From positions 5,262,001-5,326,000 of the forward strand of contig JARHVA010000349.1 in assembly GCA_037957365.1 (NCBI GenBank): a stretch of 64,000 bases of DNA, given 5' to 3'. The position numbers were made by a program, and so were the translations under genes. Below are positions 1-12,302 of the stretch, piece after piece. Positions within the stretch are counted from its first letter, which is position 1. Each line of letters begins with the position of its first letter. Origin of the DNA: Torreya grandis. Taxonomy: Eukaryota; Streptophyta; Pinopsida; Cupressales; Taxaceae. Under the pieces are notes generated by a model. That model was not told the origin of the DNA, searched no databases, and saw only the letters and a list, made by a program, of their open reading frames with translations.

Positions 1-2413
1 AATTATAATGGTGACCTTAATTTCCCTCCATGGTACTTATTTATTCTTATTTTTAGACCATCCTAGCATCTTGGACCTCCCTAATCTCTTGGAATTTATG
101 GACTATGTACTCATTCTCAAATGCACCTAAGATAGATTTATCTTATTATGCTTCTTTTAGTCAATAGTTTCCTTGCTTGTTTATACCTAAGCCCCTACTG
201 AACCCTCTTAATATATCACTTTGGTTTTTATAGGTGTATAGATTAATGCGTATTATTCAAGATTTACTCTAGTCTTCTTTGAATAGCCTTCATCTTTCAC
301 AAGACTCCTACCACCATTCTTCACCTCTCATTATGGACATTATTCATCACCTCCAAAATTATGTCTTGGTCACATTATCCATGTCCTTCATGTAATTTTA
401 TTGTTATACACTATGCCAAACTAGTCATTATGCAGTGGTGTCTTGCATCCTTGACCCCCATCATGGTGAACCATTTAGTGGTGATTCACACTAATGATGA
501 CAATTAAGGCAACCCAAGACTTATCATTATAGATTAGACTATCAGTGACCCATAGACCATGAGATTATTTTATCTACTTAATTCCTTACTGATAATATGA
601 ATAATGTTATTGAGTATCACATGATCATTGTATTCCTAATAGATACTCATGATTTAGGTCCATGTTATGTATAATTGTTCTTTATATCACTCCTAGCCAT
701 GTCTCATCAAACTAGGGTTTAGAACATTCTTAGATCTAATTTTATCTCCCTTTTCAAGGTAGCATGCAATTTTATCTCCTATTTTTAGGATTTATAGATC
801 TCCCACATCCCTCATGTAGAAAAAAATAGAGAAGATGATCTATTGAATGTCATGTTGGATTTTCTAGTTTGATGTCACTTTTTTCTCTTATATGCATGAA
901 TAATAATTGGAGATAAATTTAAACTGTGTAGATTTTACACTAGTATCCATTAGATCATACCATCAACTATTCTTTCACCACCATTATAATCAGGTAAGTG
1001 TAATTAATGTTTTATTTTTTCCTTTTTCCTATATCTTTTTTTATCTTGTGTGGATTCTAGTTACATCATAACACTCTTTGTTCTACTAAACACTGATTTA
1101 TTATACCTCAAGGGCATATTTAATTATGATTCATCTAACCTTACTCCTCTTGATGATTACATATCTACTTATCATGCATACTACCATCACTATAAATCAT
1201 ATTTGATCCTACCTAGATATTGAATACATACCCATTCCATTATGAACCCTTTGGACCTTCCATACACTCTATTAGAGATCCTACACCCTAAGGACTCTTC
1301 AAAAGTTTAAACAACCTCCATTGTAAAAAAATTTAAAAACATCAGCCTAGGCCATGTGTTTCTTAAAAAATTATGTAGATTATGCCACAACTCTTTTAGA
1401 TTAAGTATTCTTACATTTTTACATTAAAATTAGTCAAAATGACCAATTTTGAGGATATCAAAGATTTGGTCTACCCTATTTAATATGAAAACATTAATCC
1501 CAATCCATCTACTTCCTCACTTGGTCTATTTCTTAGATTGATCTTGGTCTAATTTCTCTTCTTCTTTCTTGAGCTTCAATCCTTGATCCTCTTGACATCT
1601 TAACAAATATTCACCTTTCTTGAGTTTTTCTTTATCTCTATTTATTTCTTCACCTTTTTTAAACTCCTTTATTACACATTACATGGTTTATCCTACCTCT
1701 TGGAGAGAAATCAACACTAACACTTACCATTTGGATTGGATTCATCATTTTTTCCTACATTCATTATTGATTTCTTGAATTCTCATTTAATTATAATTTC
1801 ACCTAAATTTTACACTTGGATTGGTCTCTACACTTCTTATTTCTTGTTACTTCACCTCTCCTAGTTTTTTTGTGGTGGATTGGACAAAGCTCTACATTGA
1901 ATCTTAGTATTCTTGCACACTGGATAAAACTTGGATTCATGTTTGGTATAATTCTTTCAATGTGTTTGAGTATGATCTAAGGGTACCTTGAACTCCAAGG
2001 TAAAACTAGTTTGTTATCTTAGTGTAGTATATTTTCTATGGTTAATTATTACATGTTAGGGTTAACTTTCATTTGGATTCTTTGAGTCATAACACACATG
2101 TTCTGGATATTTTTACTTAGCTCAAATCCCTAGTTCTTTTAAATAGGGCATACCACCATGTAAAACATGGGTGAGTAGGTTCAAGTGAATTTGAGATGAC
2201 TAAAATACCCCCTATCAATGAGCACTACCTCAATAGCCATATACTCAAAATAGGGCCTTATACTAATATAGTTATCCCCTAATGTGGGTTTATGTGTGAA
2301 TAATTATGTAATAATCTATGTATGAGTTCATGTAGTGATCTATATTATAACTTTATAAATATTTTTCATGGGATTAAATTTGAATACTTCACATCTATAA
2401 GATTATTTCATCT
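1..2413. other. Unassigned AT-rich DNA, no gene recognised
   Basis: No open frame of useful length and no retroelement motif I can name appear on either strand. Short frames are broken every few dozen codons. Around 1500-1900 the plus strand is rich in T and C, so the minus strand would encode Lys- and Glu-rich peptide, as in the interior of the non-autonomous element at 12.3-14.9 kb, but no alignment is evident. It is most likely old transposon debris. Confidence 0.5.
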
Positions 2414-3290
2414 TGTAGACACCTAAAATTGACCGCCAATGTCTTCAATCGGACTTCAAAATGATTCTTACCAACCATTGCAAATTAAGCCTAAGAATCA
2501 CTAAAAAAACCAAATTTACTTGTGCATCATTCATCAAACCTCATAATACCATAAGAAACAAAAAACTCTAACAAAGTAATCTCTAATCAACCTATGACAT
2601 CAATTCATGCAATTTTGCCTATAGACCTATTTAATGGGCCAAGTGCACACATGAAATTAAATCAAATCTTGTAAATGCTAAAAAGCCTAAAAATAATTAA
2701 TTAAAATTCTAAAATAAACTAAATGCCTAGTTGAATTATCCATGTGTAATTAATAAAATTATAAAAAAAGGAAATTAAAAAATCAAGATTGTCTTAGGTT
2801 TTCATGAGTACCTTCTGTGAGTAATCAAGCCTTTGAAAATTTATAAAAATATCTCACCCATGCCTTTTCATTGAAAATCATGAGATTTTGACACATTTCA
2901 ACTCTAATGGGGTTAATTAACTCACTTAGGTTAGGTTTTAACCCCTTCCATATTTAAACTACACCTTAACTCACCTTGGGTTAGGGTTAGTTTCTAAACT
3001 TATAAATACAAGCATTTACCTCTTCATTTGTAGAGATTGGATAGAGTAAAGTTATAATGTAGGTTTTATATTAATATTGAAAGCAATAGTGTTATAATTC
3101 CAAAATCATAATACAATCCATCAACCAAGCATAATCCACAATCCAACCAATGGTGCCAAGGAGAGAAGGAGATAGCCAAGCTCCATTACCAAAGACTCTT
3201 TGAGCACAAGCCAAGGAAGCCATGAACTAATAACTTGAAACTCTCAAGGAAGGTAAGGGATTTCTCATTCTTTGCATTTTAATTATGCTT
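2414..3290 (+). repeat. Gypsy-like LTR fragment with TATA box
   Basis: The sequence starts TGTAGACACCTAAAATTGAC at 2414, the style of 5' end seen in many plant Ty3/gypsy LTRs and like the TGTAGACAC start of the LTR at 52454. A TATA-like CTTATAAATAC lies at about 2997-3007, a plausible LTR promoter position about 580 bp from the start. I could not find a convincing 3' end, a target duplication or a primer binding site, so this may be a solo or truncated LTR. The right boundary is a guess. Confidence 0.45.
2997..3008 (+). promoter_or_regulatory. TATA box of the LTR fragment
   Basis: CTTATAAATACA lies in an otherwise unremarkable stretch, about 580 bp from the LTR-like start at 2414. It suits a plant LTR core promoter reading to the right. 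No transcription evidence can be seen. Confidence 0.4.
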
Positions 3291-3879
3291 TGATATGTAT
3301 TTTTTTCACCATGCTCCCCCTAAGATATAGGATTATAGATGTTAACTTATTATTTTGTTGGTTTCATTTTATCTTTTGAAACTAACACTTTTTCTAACCT
3401 CCTCTCTATTTTCAAATTCTTATGATCACACACTTGTGACTGAATTGGAAATAGGGAAGAATAGAGTAGTTTTTATACCTTGAGAGGTGTTTTTACTTGG
3501 TATAAGATAGATGTGTGGTTTATTTTTACTTTATTATAATGAATGGAATTTTACTTGTATTTATACCACACCTTTTGAAAATATCTTATGGAATGGTTAA
3601 TTAAGACAAATAGGCCAACCCATATATGTTGAAATATTTGAAAATTTAACCATTTGTAAGGTTTAGAAACTAGAATTGACATTAGTGCCCTATCTTGGAT
3701 GGTAGTTTTCTAGAGGATGTAAAGTTTTTTAAGATTTATAACTACTAGATTAAGATATTAATCAGTCTTTATGCAAATTGTGAGCTACATGTGATCTAGG
3801 TAATTAGAATAGCATGGTCAAACTATAGGATAATAAACTAGGCATAGTGATATAGAGAACGTAAGCCTTTTAATAGTGG

Positions 3880-4943
3880 AAAAGGTCATGAAATAAAGGT
3901 TTGAGCCATGAGTGATATTTTTAAAGTTTACAAGACTAGTTTACCAGATAAAAATACATCTTATTATATACACTAGCATGGACAACTAGATTCTTGGGCA
4001 ATTATATTTTCTCATTGTTATCAAAAAATATCTATGTTAGCTCAAGTTGAGGCTCTATAAAATCAAATAATATTATTATAAATCATACTCCTTGTTTTAA
4101 ATTTTATTTAGTGTTTATATATTCATTTTTATTAGAGTATAATCCAATTGTAACTTGTTTCTTTGAAGACCATGAAACCAACCCACTTCCCAATGGGAAG
4201 CAATAACCTAAATTTATTCCTATCATCAAGAGATCCTCCCCAATATAAATTTATATATTCAATTAAAAATAATTAAATTTATATTTTTAAATTAATACCA
4301 TGATTATAATTACCTCTTACATATCTAAAAATTATCTTCAATGCTCACAAGTATTTGAGTGACAGTTTGCCCATAAATCAAGAAACTAGTGAAACCCCAT
4401 AACTGATATTGAGTCTTGTCATAGTGAAATACATAAAATTCCACCATGATTATAAAATTATTTTAATCATAATAATTAATTACATCCTCTCTCATTAAAA
4501 TTTATCCACTAATTGGAGTGCCCATTAGTTTAGAATCATGAAAAGTATAAGCGTTTAACATGTCTTTGGTATATTTAGCTTAATAAATGAATATTTCATC
4601 TTTATTTTTATGTAATTACATATAAATAAATTAATTCATAATTCCAATATCAGTCATATAAAATTATAATATCATAATTTATTTTAATCTATTTAACATC
4701 TCTATAGAGATATGTGGAAAAATCAACTCATCTACATAAAGACACACATTTAACATATTATAACCCAATGCTTATATTTAAATATTTTGTGCATTTTGAA
4801 TTGTTGAAAATAATTTATCCAATAAAAATGTATCAATTCATGATTACCAATATCTCATTTTTTGTTTCATCTCATAAAGATCCTTATTCAACTTATATGC
4901 CTAAAATTATTTACCTTTTACCTCAAAACCTTGTGGCTATTGA
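3880..4943 (-). pseudogene. Ty1/copia RT (C-terminal part) and RNase H remnant
   Basis: The minus strand reads as the second half of a copia polyprotein, with frameshifts. In order from 4936 leftwards: PQGFEVKGK (4918-4936), YKLNKDLYEMKQ, the active-site box CLYVDELIF at about 4715-4743 (copia elements have YVDD, so the second Asp is Glu here), KYTKDMLNAY near 4570, TMTRLNISYGVSLVS near 4400 (copia: TRPDISYAVSLVSQ), YVRG, GGSLDDRN near 4225 (copia: AGSLDDRKST), and the RNase H end FFDNNEKI..LPKNLVVHAS near 3960-4030. It stops abruptly at 4943, where the LTR of element D begins. The upstream RT part is not on D's other flank. It may once have been continuous with the copia remnant at 30.2-31.8 kb, but that is inference. 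Confidence 0.75.
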
Positions 4944-5942
4944 TGGGTGTCATTTATCCATTCATTTAACCAAATTTTATGTTGATTTAATTTAAACAAG
5001 GGATTTTTTCCAAAGCTATCTACATTAAATTTTATGGTTGTAGGTCTTAAATATATGGTTTGGGGGGTCGTTGATCTTATAAATGTCTAAACTAATCTAT
5101 TCTAGAAAGGATTTGCTTATGCAATAAAGAAACACACTTGTAGAATTAAAACACTTTGTAATATAATTTTTTGAAATAAATAAACTTTTTTTAAATTAAT
5201 AACTCTAATGAAAGTAAACACACTTGTTGAAAATAAACACTCTACTAGAAATAAACACTTTATTGAAAGTAAACACATTGATTTGTAGCACTTAATTTAA
5301 TATTATAACTTTTAAAGATAATTTTCGATAGGTTATAAAGCTAAAATATAATTACAATTATTGAAACTATAAACACACATAAACTACCATAAAAAACATG
5401 TTCTTGATTCTTGAGGAGAGTGAGCCCTTGCTCGCATTGGGAATATGAATGGAAGGAAAACTCACTACTTGAAAAATTGGATATATCTTCATTAATTGAT
5501 AAAAACATTACATGAATATAACTACAAATTGTATTACTATATTTTAATATCAACTAAAAAATGAAATAATTCTCTCTATTTTCTTACATAAGACATATAT
5601 ATCTGAATATACATAATGCTATAAGTACATACCCCTAGATCTCAATAACTAATATTATGTTATCAACACAAATCTCCTAATTTAAGTGGATCTTCAAAAT
5701 AGATGATTGATGGTTGTAATAATAAGAATCATCCATTACAAAATCCACTAAATATCTAGTAATAATAACTTCATAAACATATTAGATCAATTTATCATAT
5801 AAAATACTATTTAAAAATGACTAATACATATAGAAATTTTATTTATAGATTTGTTATTTATAGTAATACTATAAATAGTAATTGATCAAAATAATCTTCA
5901 AGTATGTTGAAAAAATGAAAAGTATAAATATTGAATTATACA
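4944..5942 (-). repeat. 3' LTR of element D
   Basis: It aligns along its length with 27508-28621, from TGGGTGTCATTTATCC at the left to CTTCAAGTATGTTGAAAAA near the right. It is 999 bp, against 1114 bp for its partner, which carries a microsatellite expansion. It holds a short tandem repeat of the GAAAGTAAACACACTTGTT type at about 5207-5279, also present in the partner. Confidence 0.85.
5207..5279. repeat. Tandem 17-19 bp repeat inside LTR of D
   Basis: About four degenerate copies of GAAAGTAAACACACTTGTT in a row. The same array, slightly longer, sits in the other LTR at about 27737-27842, so it predates the insertion of D. Confidence 0.7.
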
Positions 5943-6149
5943 ATATTAGGAGTTAGACTAGGAGAGTCTATATCAACTCTGGTAGATTTTAGAGTTGTAT
6001 CTATGAAACTCTAGAGGATTCCATAGTGGCAAGCTTCAAATACCTTTATTTCCAAAGATTTTTATAGTAAGGATAATAGGATGATAAGGATGATATAATG
6101 CTTTAGTGAAGGGTAGAATCTGGTTTCGAACAAGTTCATAGATGTAGAA

Positions 6150-6260
6150 TGGGTGAGTCTACAACTACTAGGTGAGTCCATCATAGTGGATTGGGTGAGT
6201 TCATAGCTATTGGGAAAGTCTATATCTAAGTCTAGATTAGACTTGGATGAGCTAAAATAA
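6150..6260 (-). repeat. Degenerate ~22-bp repeat near the 3' end of D
   Basis: Three spaced GTGAGTC/GTGAGTT units (about 6151, 6172 and 6194) encode Ser/Thr-rich peptide on the minus strand (TQSTMMDSPSSCRLTHS). The style recalls the 24-bp coding repeat of D at 24594-24761. A common origin is a guess. Confidence 0.35.
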
Positions 6261-6549
6261 TTACAAATACATCCATAGCTCACAAAATATCAAGATCCTT
6301 CATATGGGTTACCTTAGAAGATCATCAAAAAGGTTCTTATTCTCTATATAATACTGTATTATCTATATATACACAAAATAGGACTAAACATGCAAATAGT
6401 TATAATAAAGTAATAGAATTAGTAACTTAGACTTTAATTGCATTAAATAAGATAAATTATATATTTACTACATTAAGATTAGATACAACCTTAAAATTCT
6501 TGCAATGTTTAGTCCAAAAGAGAGGTAATTGAGGGAAAATGAAGAAAAC

Positions 6550-9500
6550 TAGTAGTAATAATGAGTCATATTTTGGACTCATCATTTATCCTATGCTTTA
6601 CCTTTTGAAATTCCCTTTAATAACTTAGTTTCTTGTCCCCTCATAACTCCAAATTATATCTTTTAGATGTTTACTGAGGTCATATACATTGAATTCATAA
6701 TCTTGATGATTATCCTATGTACTAGTGAAATTATGATAGGCTTGCACCATCTGTTGCCATATCTGAAATTGGTCATTTGTTTGAGAAGACCATATGTGCC
6801 ATGGTGGAATAGGATTAAGGAGTGATGGTATAAAAATCATTCCTACCCATATTTGTTATCCTTAGAAATTTATGACATCAAATATCATGTAATTTATGGC
6901 TTATTCTATTCAAACGCTCCATCTTAAATTAGTTAGAGACATGACATCCCTTCATTTTAGTGGATTTTTTAGTATATCCCAATGCCTAACACTAGCTTCA
7001 AATAAAACACCAAATTTTTTTCTAGTGTCTAAATCAAAAGAGACAATGTTTTTATACAAAACTTGTAAATAATTATCCCCTATGTTTTGATTTAGCAAAT
7101 AGGTAGATCTGAAGTTAATCAATAAATTGTTTGTACTAGCAAAAGTAGGTCTGATGCAAAGCCTTGTAGTATTGGATTTTGTTACATAATAATAATGTAT
7201 GGATTTATAATATATATGGTTTTTATAAGTAGATATAATGTCTCTTAGAAATACTCCCACATATAAATTAACCATGAACTTATTATAGTCTCATAATATC
7301 AGATTACAGAATTAAAATTCACATAATAAATGTTACTACTCTAGGGTGGATTCCTAGAAGATGTTCAAAAACATAGGAGGATATTCAATGTTATAATTTA
7401 GATCACATGATATTCTCATTAGATAACACCTATATAACTATTCATGTAAATATAGACTGTAAGAGGTGGAAGGAGATCTACAGGCTTGAAGGTATTCCCT
7501 TATCTAACAAGAAACTTGTAGATTGTTTTTAACATTTTAAATCTATTGAATTTCATTTTATATGCCTTCATTTAATGTGTATTTCTATTTTTCTAAAGTT
7601 ATATTTTATTTCTTGAGTATATTAAACTCAAAACAAACTTGATTCCATTTTTATAGATAGTTTGGTAGGCTTGATCAACTTAAGGTCTAAAAGAAGATGA
7701 AGTGCTTAGAAAGATGTTGAATCATTAGGGTTTATTGTTGATAATTATAAATTTGATGATTTAGAAAAAGGTTTTATTCTTCTAATTTAGTGATATATAT
7801 CTAATAATCTACCATTTCTTCATCATATTAGGTGACTTTTTACTCAATTAGATTAATTTCATTTATATGATCCAAAGCCTTATTCTTAAAATTTAATAAT
7901 CCTTGAGTTAAAGATGAATTGATAAGGTCCGTACATTATAATTGAGATAAGAGATCAAAAATATCTATAACTTTTTTTTTGATGATGGCATTATCTTTAG
8001 ACAGTGCAAGAGTGAGTTGTAATTCTAGATCCTTTATAGTGATGGACGATTTTTCTTATTCAGAGACCATAATACCCTTTCCTTTGTCTAGTACCAGTCT
8101 TGTGTCATGAGTTTTAGAGGAGGGAGATGATGATACCTCTTGTGATATAATTTATTCTATTGGTATATTTCCTTCCTTAACATCTTCCTCAATAGGAGCT
8201 ACTTCTACTAATTCATGAATTTTTATTGTATCATGTTCTTCTTAGAGTGTTGGTGTGTCTATTGTTGTTGGTAAAGAAAAAGGTGGTGAATTTTGTAGAC
8301 TATAAAGGGATTTAGTTTCCTCCATTTCCTCATCATCATATTCCAAGATTAATTTTCTTTTTCTTATTTTAGTCTTTATAGGAGAACTAGGATCTTTAAA
8401 ACATGTATCCTTGGTTTCTTGTGAAGCACTAATTTTTTAAGGTATCTATGTTGTGCTTGCTTAAGGAATGTCTTTAGATTTAAGGTTTAAATGAGACTAT
8501 GAAACCCTAGGTCTTAGTTTCTTTTTAGCTATAATATGTTGATAAATCTATTCAACCATAGTTGTTACTTGTGATGTAGTTTGTCTTCTTTCACTATATG
8601 AAACCCTAACCCTAGAAGAGGAAGCCTCTTATTTTTCTTTGGGTTTTGGTGTTTTTCTAGAAGTTTTTGGAAGAGATGTTGAAGGCTGACTAGTTCTAGA
8701 TTTCCAAAATTACTTCCAAGTTATTTTACTTTTCTGAAGGAAATGATGTTGAATAATAAAGTGGATAAGGCCATGATGATGAATTGGTGATGACTTATTG
8801 GTAGCCAAAACCTAAATGGCTCCATATAAATATAGTGGTAGATTGACTCTATGTTAAATCTATCATTGTCCATACTTGAGGTGAATAATGATCCTCATAG
8901 CTTCACACCCTAAAACACTACATGACCTTAACACATTAAATATTTCATAACCTAGAAATAAATAGATATCTAGGGTTCAGGTAGGGTTTCCTTATTGATT
9001 ACTTTGGCTTTTCCTTGGTGATTATGTATGCATGCTACAGATAGTTTTTCATTGCCATTGAATTATGTAATTTACTAAAAAAAGGGGTTATCCCTAGTAT
9101 TATATTACCCTACTCAACAATAGTAGATATTTCACTAATGAAACTACCAAAGAATGGAATTTTGATGCCTTGAATTATGGTGGAGTCTTCTTAAAGGTTT
9201 GTAATGAATTCTTTCACCAAAGTTTCATCATACTCTTCAATTTTTTAAATAAAATGGAAGCCATCCAAATTATTGAAATACTAATACATAAATATTATCT
9301 TTCATCCACCCATCCATGGACTCAAGTTTAGATCTTTTATTTTGTCTCATAGCAGCTCTGTTGAATCTCTAGAAGGAGGTAGTCTAGAAAGTACAAATAA
9401 AGATGATATTGTAAAGATAGATCACAATGAATATTAAAAGAGTCAATAAAATGGTATAATTATTAATATTATCTTGGTGAATACTAATGTATTCTAGATC
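6550..9500 (-). pseudogene. Extra 3' ORF region of element D (function unknown)
   Basis: The region lies between D's integrase and its 3' LTR, where some plant gypsy elements (Athila and Tat groups) carry an additional ORF. The minus strand gives protein-like stretches broken by stops. Near 9200-9270 it reads EYDETLVKEFITNL. Around 8580-8700 there is a Ser/Pro/Lys-rich stretch (PSTSLPKTSRKTPKPKEK). Around 8300-8370 there is RKRKLILEYDDEEMEETK. Around 7950-8110 it reads KGKGIMVSE followed by a possible coiled coil. An unbroken 107-codon frame at 6952-7275 contains FEASVRHWDILKNPLK. Near 6780-6840 it reads PIPPWHIWSSQTNDQFQIW. I recognise no domain with confidence. It could be an env-position ORF or a captured host fragment. 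Its right end is cut by the 9506 insertion. Confidence 0.5.
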
Positions 9501-9505
9501 AATCA
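9501..9505. repeat. Target site duplication AATCA (left)
   Basis: AATCA directly before the LTR at 9506 is repeated exactly at 17650-17654, directly after the partner LTR. Confidence 0.85.
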
Positions 9506-12302
9506 TGATGCAGAGGCATGGGGAGAAGTCTCTATAAACATCATTATCTTGTTCTTCATCCAAATTGGTCACATGCATTTGGTGGATTTTATCTTCAATA
9601 TTCCTATATCACTAACTTGATCATTGTGCTTATTATATTTTTTCTTGAATCCATATGTTTTATACTATGAAAAAAACTCCTTGATGACATTTAGATAGTC
9701 ACATTCATTTTCTATCCTTTTTCATTCATTCCTCTCTCAATCTTGTTATTATGCTTTCTTAGGCAAAAACATCTAGATCTCAAGTTTAAATTCTTATTAT
9801 AGGTTTAAATAGTTATTAATATTATCTTGGATAGTTTTACATAATCATATTCCATCTATATTAACCTCCTCTAACCCCTGGTTCACATCTTACGTTTCAT
9901 TTCTACTCATAAACCTTACATTGCCTCTTTAAGGCTTGTAGCCTTTTTTTGGGCATTTTTCCTTGTTGGGAGCAACTAACAAACCTTATCAAGAAATGTA
10001 TCACATATTAAAGGAACATTTTGGGCCATAAAAATCATACCTTTCCCTTTTTTCACAACATCTAAGACACAAGGTACTGTCTTCTTTAAGCCACCCCTCA
10101 ATTAGCCTTTCAAATTGACAAAGATCCTAGGTTTAGAAAATATGCAGATATCCAATTCAAACTATTGATATTTTTGGATACCATTTTGGATCATTCATAT
10201 TATCCAATTCTTATTTCAATCTCACTCTCAAATTACACCCATTTTCCTTATTTATCCTATCACTAATTAGGTCTTTAAACCAACACAACACAAAAAACCA
10301 AAATCCATACTGTAGAGACCGTACAAGTCACAAAATAATTTAATCACTTATTAAACACAAAACCCATCATAAATAATATGTTTCATAAATATAGTTATGG
10401 TACAAACCCAATTTATGCACTAAACCCTAATCCTAGGTTTGGACTAGCTTACACAATCTTGAGAGGCTTGAAAATTCATTATCTTGAGTTATACATTGAT
10501 TCAAAGGATAAAATTACCTTAGTTATGACTATTTTAAATCCCTCCATCTTTTTATTTGTATTTTAGACCTTATTCAATCCACTAAATGCTTAGAAACAAT
10601 CATTTACAATGGATTATGTTTACTTTCTATAGACTATGCAGGATTTCCATCAATATTTTCACCTTTTCAACTATTACATTCTCACTTTGACCTTCCTTGA
10701 TGTTCATCCCAAAATTACTCATGATATTCCTTGACCATTCCAATGTCAATTCACCTTCCCATGGTCATATACTCTTCCTTTATACCCTACCTAAAAAAAC
10801 AATGCTTGACTATGTAAAATTATAAAAAGAATGTAGGGTTATTATCTTACTAGTAAGTCACCAACATACTTCTAGGGTTTAAATTAATTTCTACACACCT
10901 TAAAATATAAATTTCCTTGTCAAACCATCTATCACCAATTCCACTTTAAACTATTCATGTGTAACTTGACAAGGGTCATTCAAGATAGGGGTTTCTAATG
11001 TACTGAGAAATAGGAGTACCAACTAGAAAGATCACATAATATTTGAGAAATGAGATTTTATCAAAAAAGTAATGTTTTAATACCTAATTACTTCCTTCTC
11101 AATCATATATTCATAATAATACACCACTCCATCCATATAGTTTACAGCAAGGGATACCAATCTGTATGTATAGAGTTTCTTTTGAAATAGGGTCTACCTT
11201 CCTTAATTGATTAAAAACCTTATAACACCATAATAAATTCAAAAACTATACTAAAAAACCCTCTCAAACATGTATTTACAATTATACCACTAGTTCTAAT
11301 GTACCATCTTCTCAACCTCAACAAATAACAAATTGGCTTTCATAATCTTACGATGATATGAATGCATGCATAATCTTGAATAGGGGATTTCACTAGAGTT
11401 ATCCATTTGTATAGGAGTTAACCACTACCTAAAGGGTATACAAATTCCAACATACTCATAGATATGTATCATAATGAATTTCATATTAACTCACCTATAG
11501 AGAAAGACTCAATACCTTTCCTTTTAAGGCTACAACCTACAACCACTCTTTAATTATCACCATCCACTAACTAACCACCTATAAATTTACAATATATATT
11601 AAAGACTAGGGTCTAAAGGACCTTACAGATACAATATAATATTCAAAATCAACCAATTCTTTTTCAATAATGTAGACACTCAAAATTATTTCCTTTCTCA
11701 TTCATAAGAATATTAAAATCATTACATAATTGATATAATATAGAATTCTATCATCTTCCTGGTGGATTTTCATAAAAATTATCATTATAAAACTTTCCTC
11801 TCTCTTCTTAAATAAATCTCTCTCCTCTCACACACACAAAAACTCCATAACACTTTCCATCTTCACCAACTTCTACATTGGTTATCAAAATTGGTTACAA
11901 AACTACCTCCTTACTTATCAACCTAACGTATGTGTGATGGTGACCATTCCAAAAACATGAATTACACATTTTTAATTAACATATAAGACTTATAATTACA
12001 ATTTAAATTAATTACTTAGACTCATAAACCCCAATTGACTCATCTAAGCATTACAAACATGCAAATGACCCTTCTATATTCATTTTGAATTTTTGAATTT
12101 TTAAATTCTTCGTTTTGGAGGGAAAACTCCAAACACCCTAAAACTAATTCCTATGATTCCTAGAGACTAAAAATGTCCTAAAAACACATTTTAAAAACCT
12201 TAAAATTTACCTTAACTCACATTACATTCAAACTTGACCCACTTTTACCACTAATGAATAAAACATAAAATTGGCTTCTTTTTGCTTAATGCTCCTGTAT
12301 CA
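9506..12302 (-). repeat. 3' LTR of the LARD-like element
   Basis: 2797 bp, aligned from end to end with 14870-17649. Shared landmarks include GAGGCATGGGGA at the left end, the CTTGTTGGGAG stretch near 9960 and 15310, AACATACTTCTAGGG or AACATACTTATAGGG, and the right-end run TTGGCTT. Confidence 0.9.
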
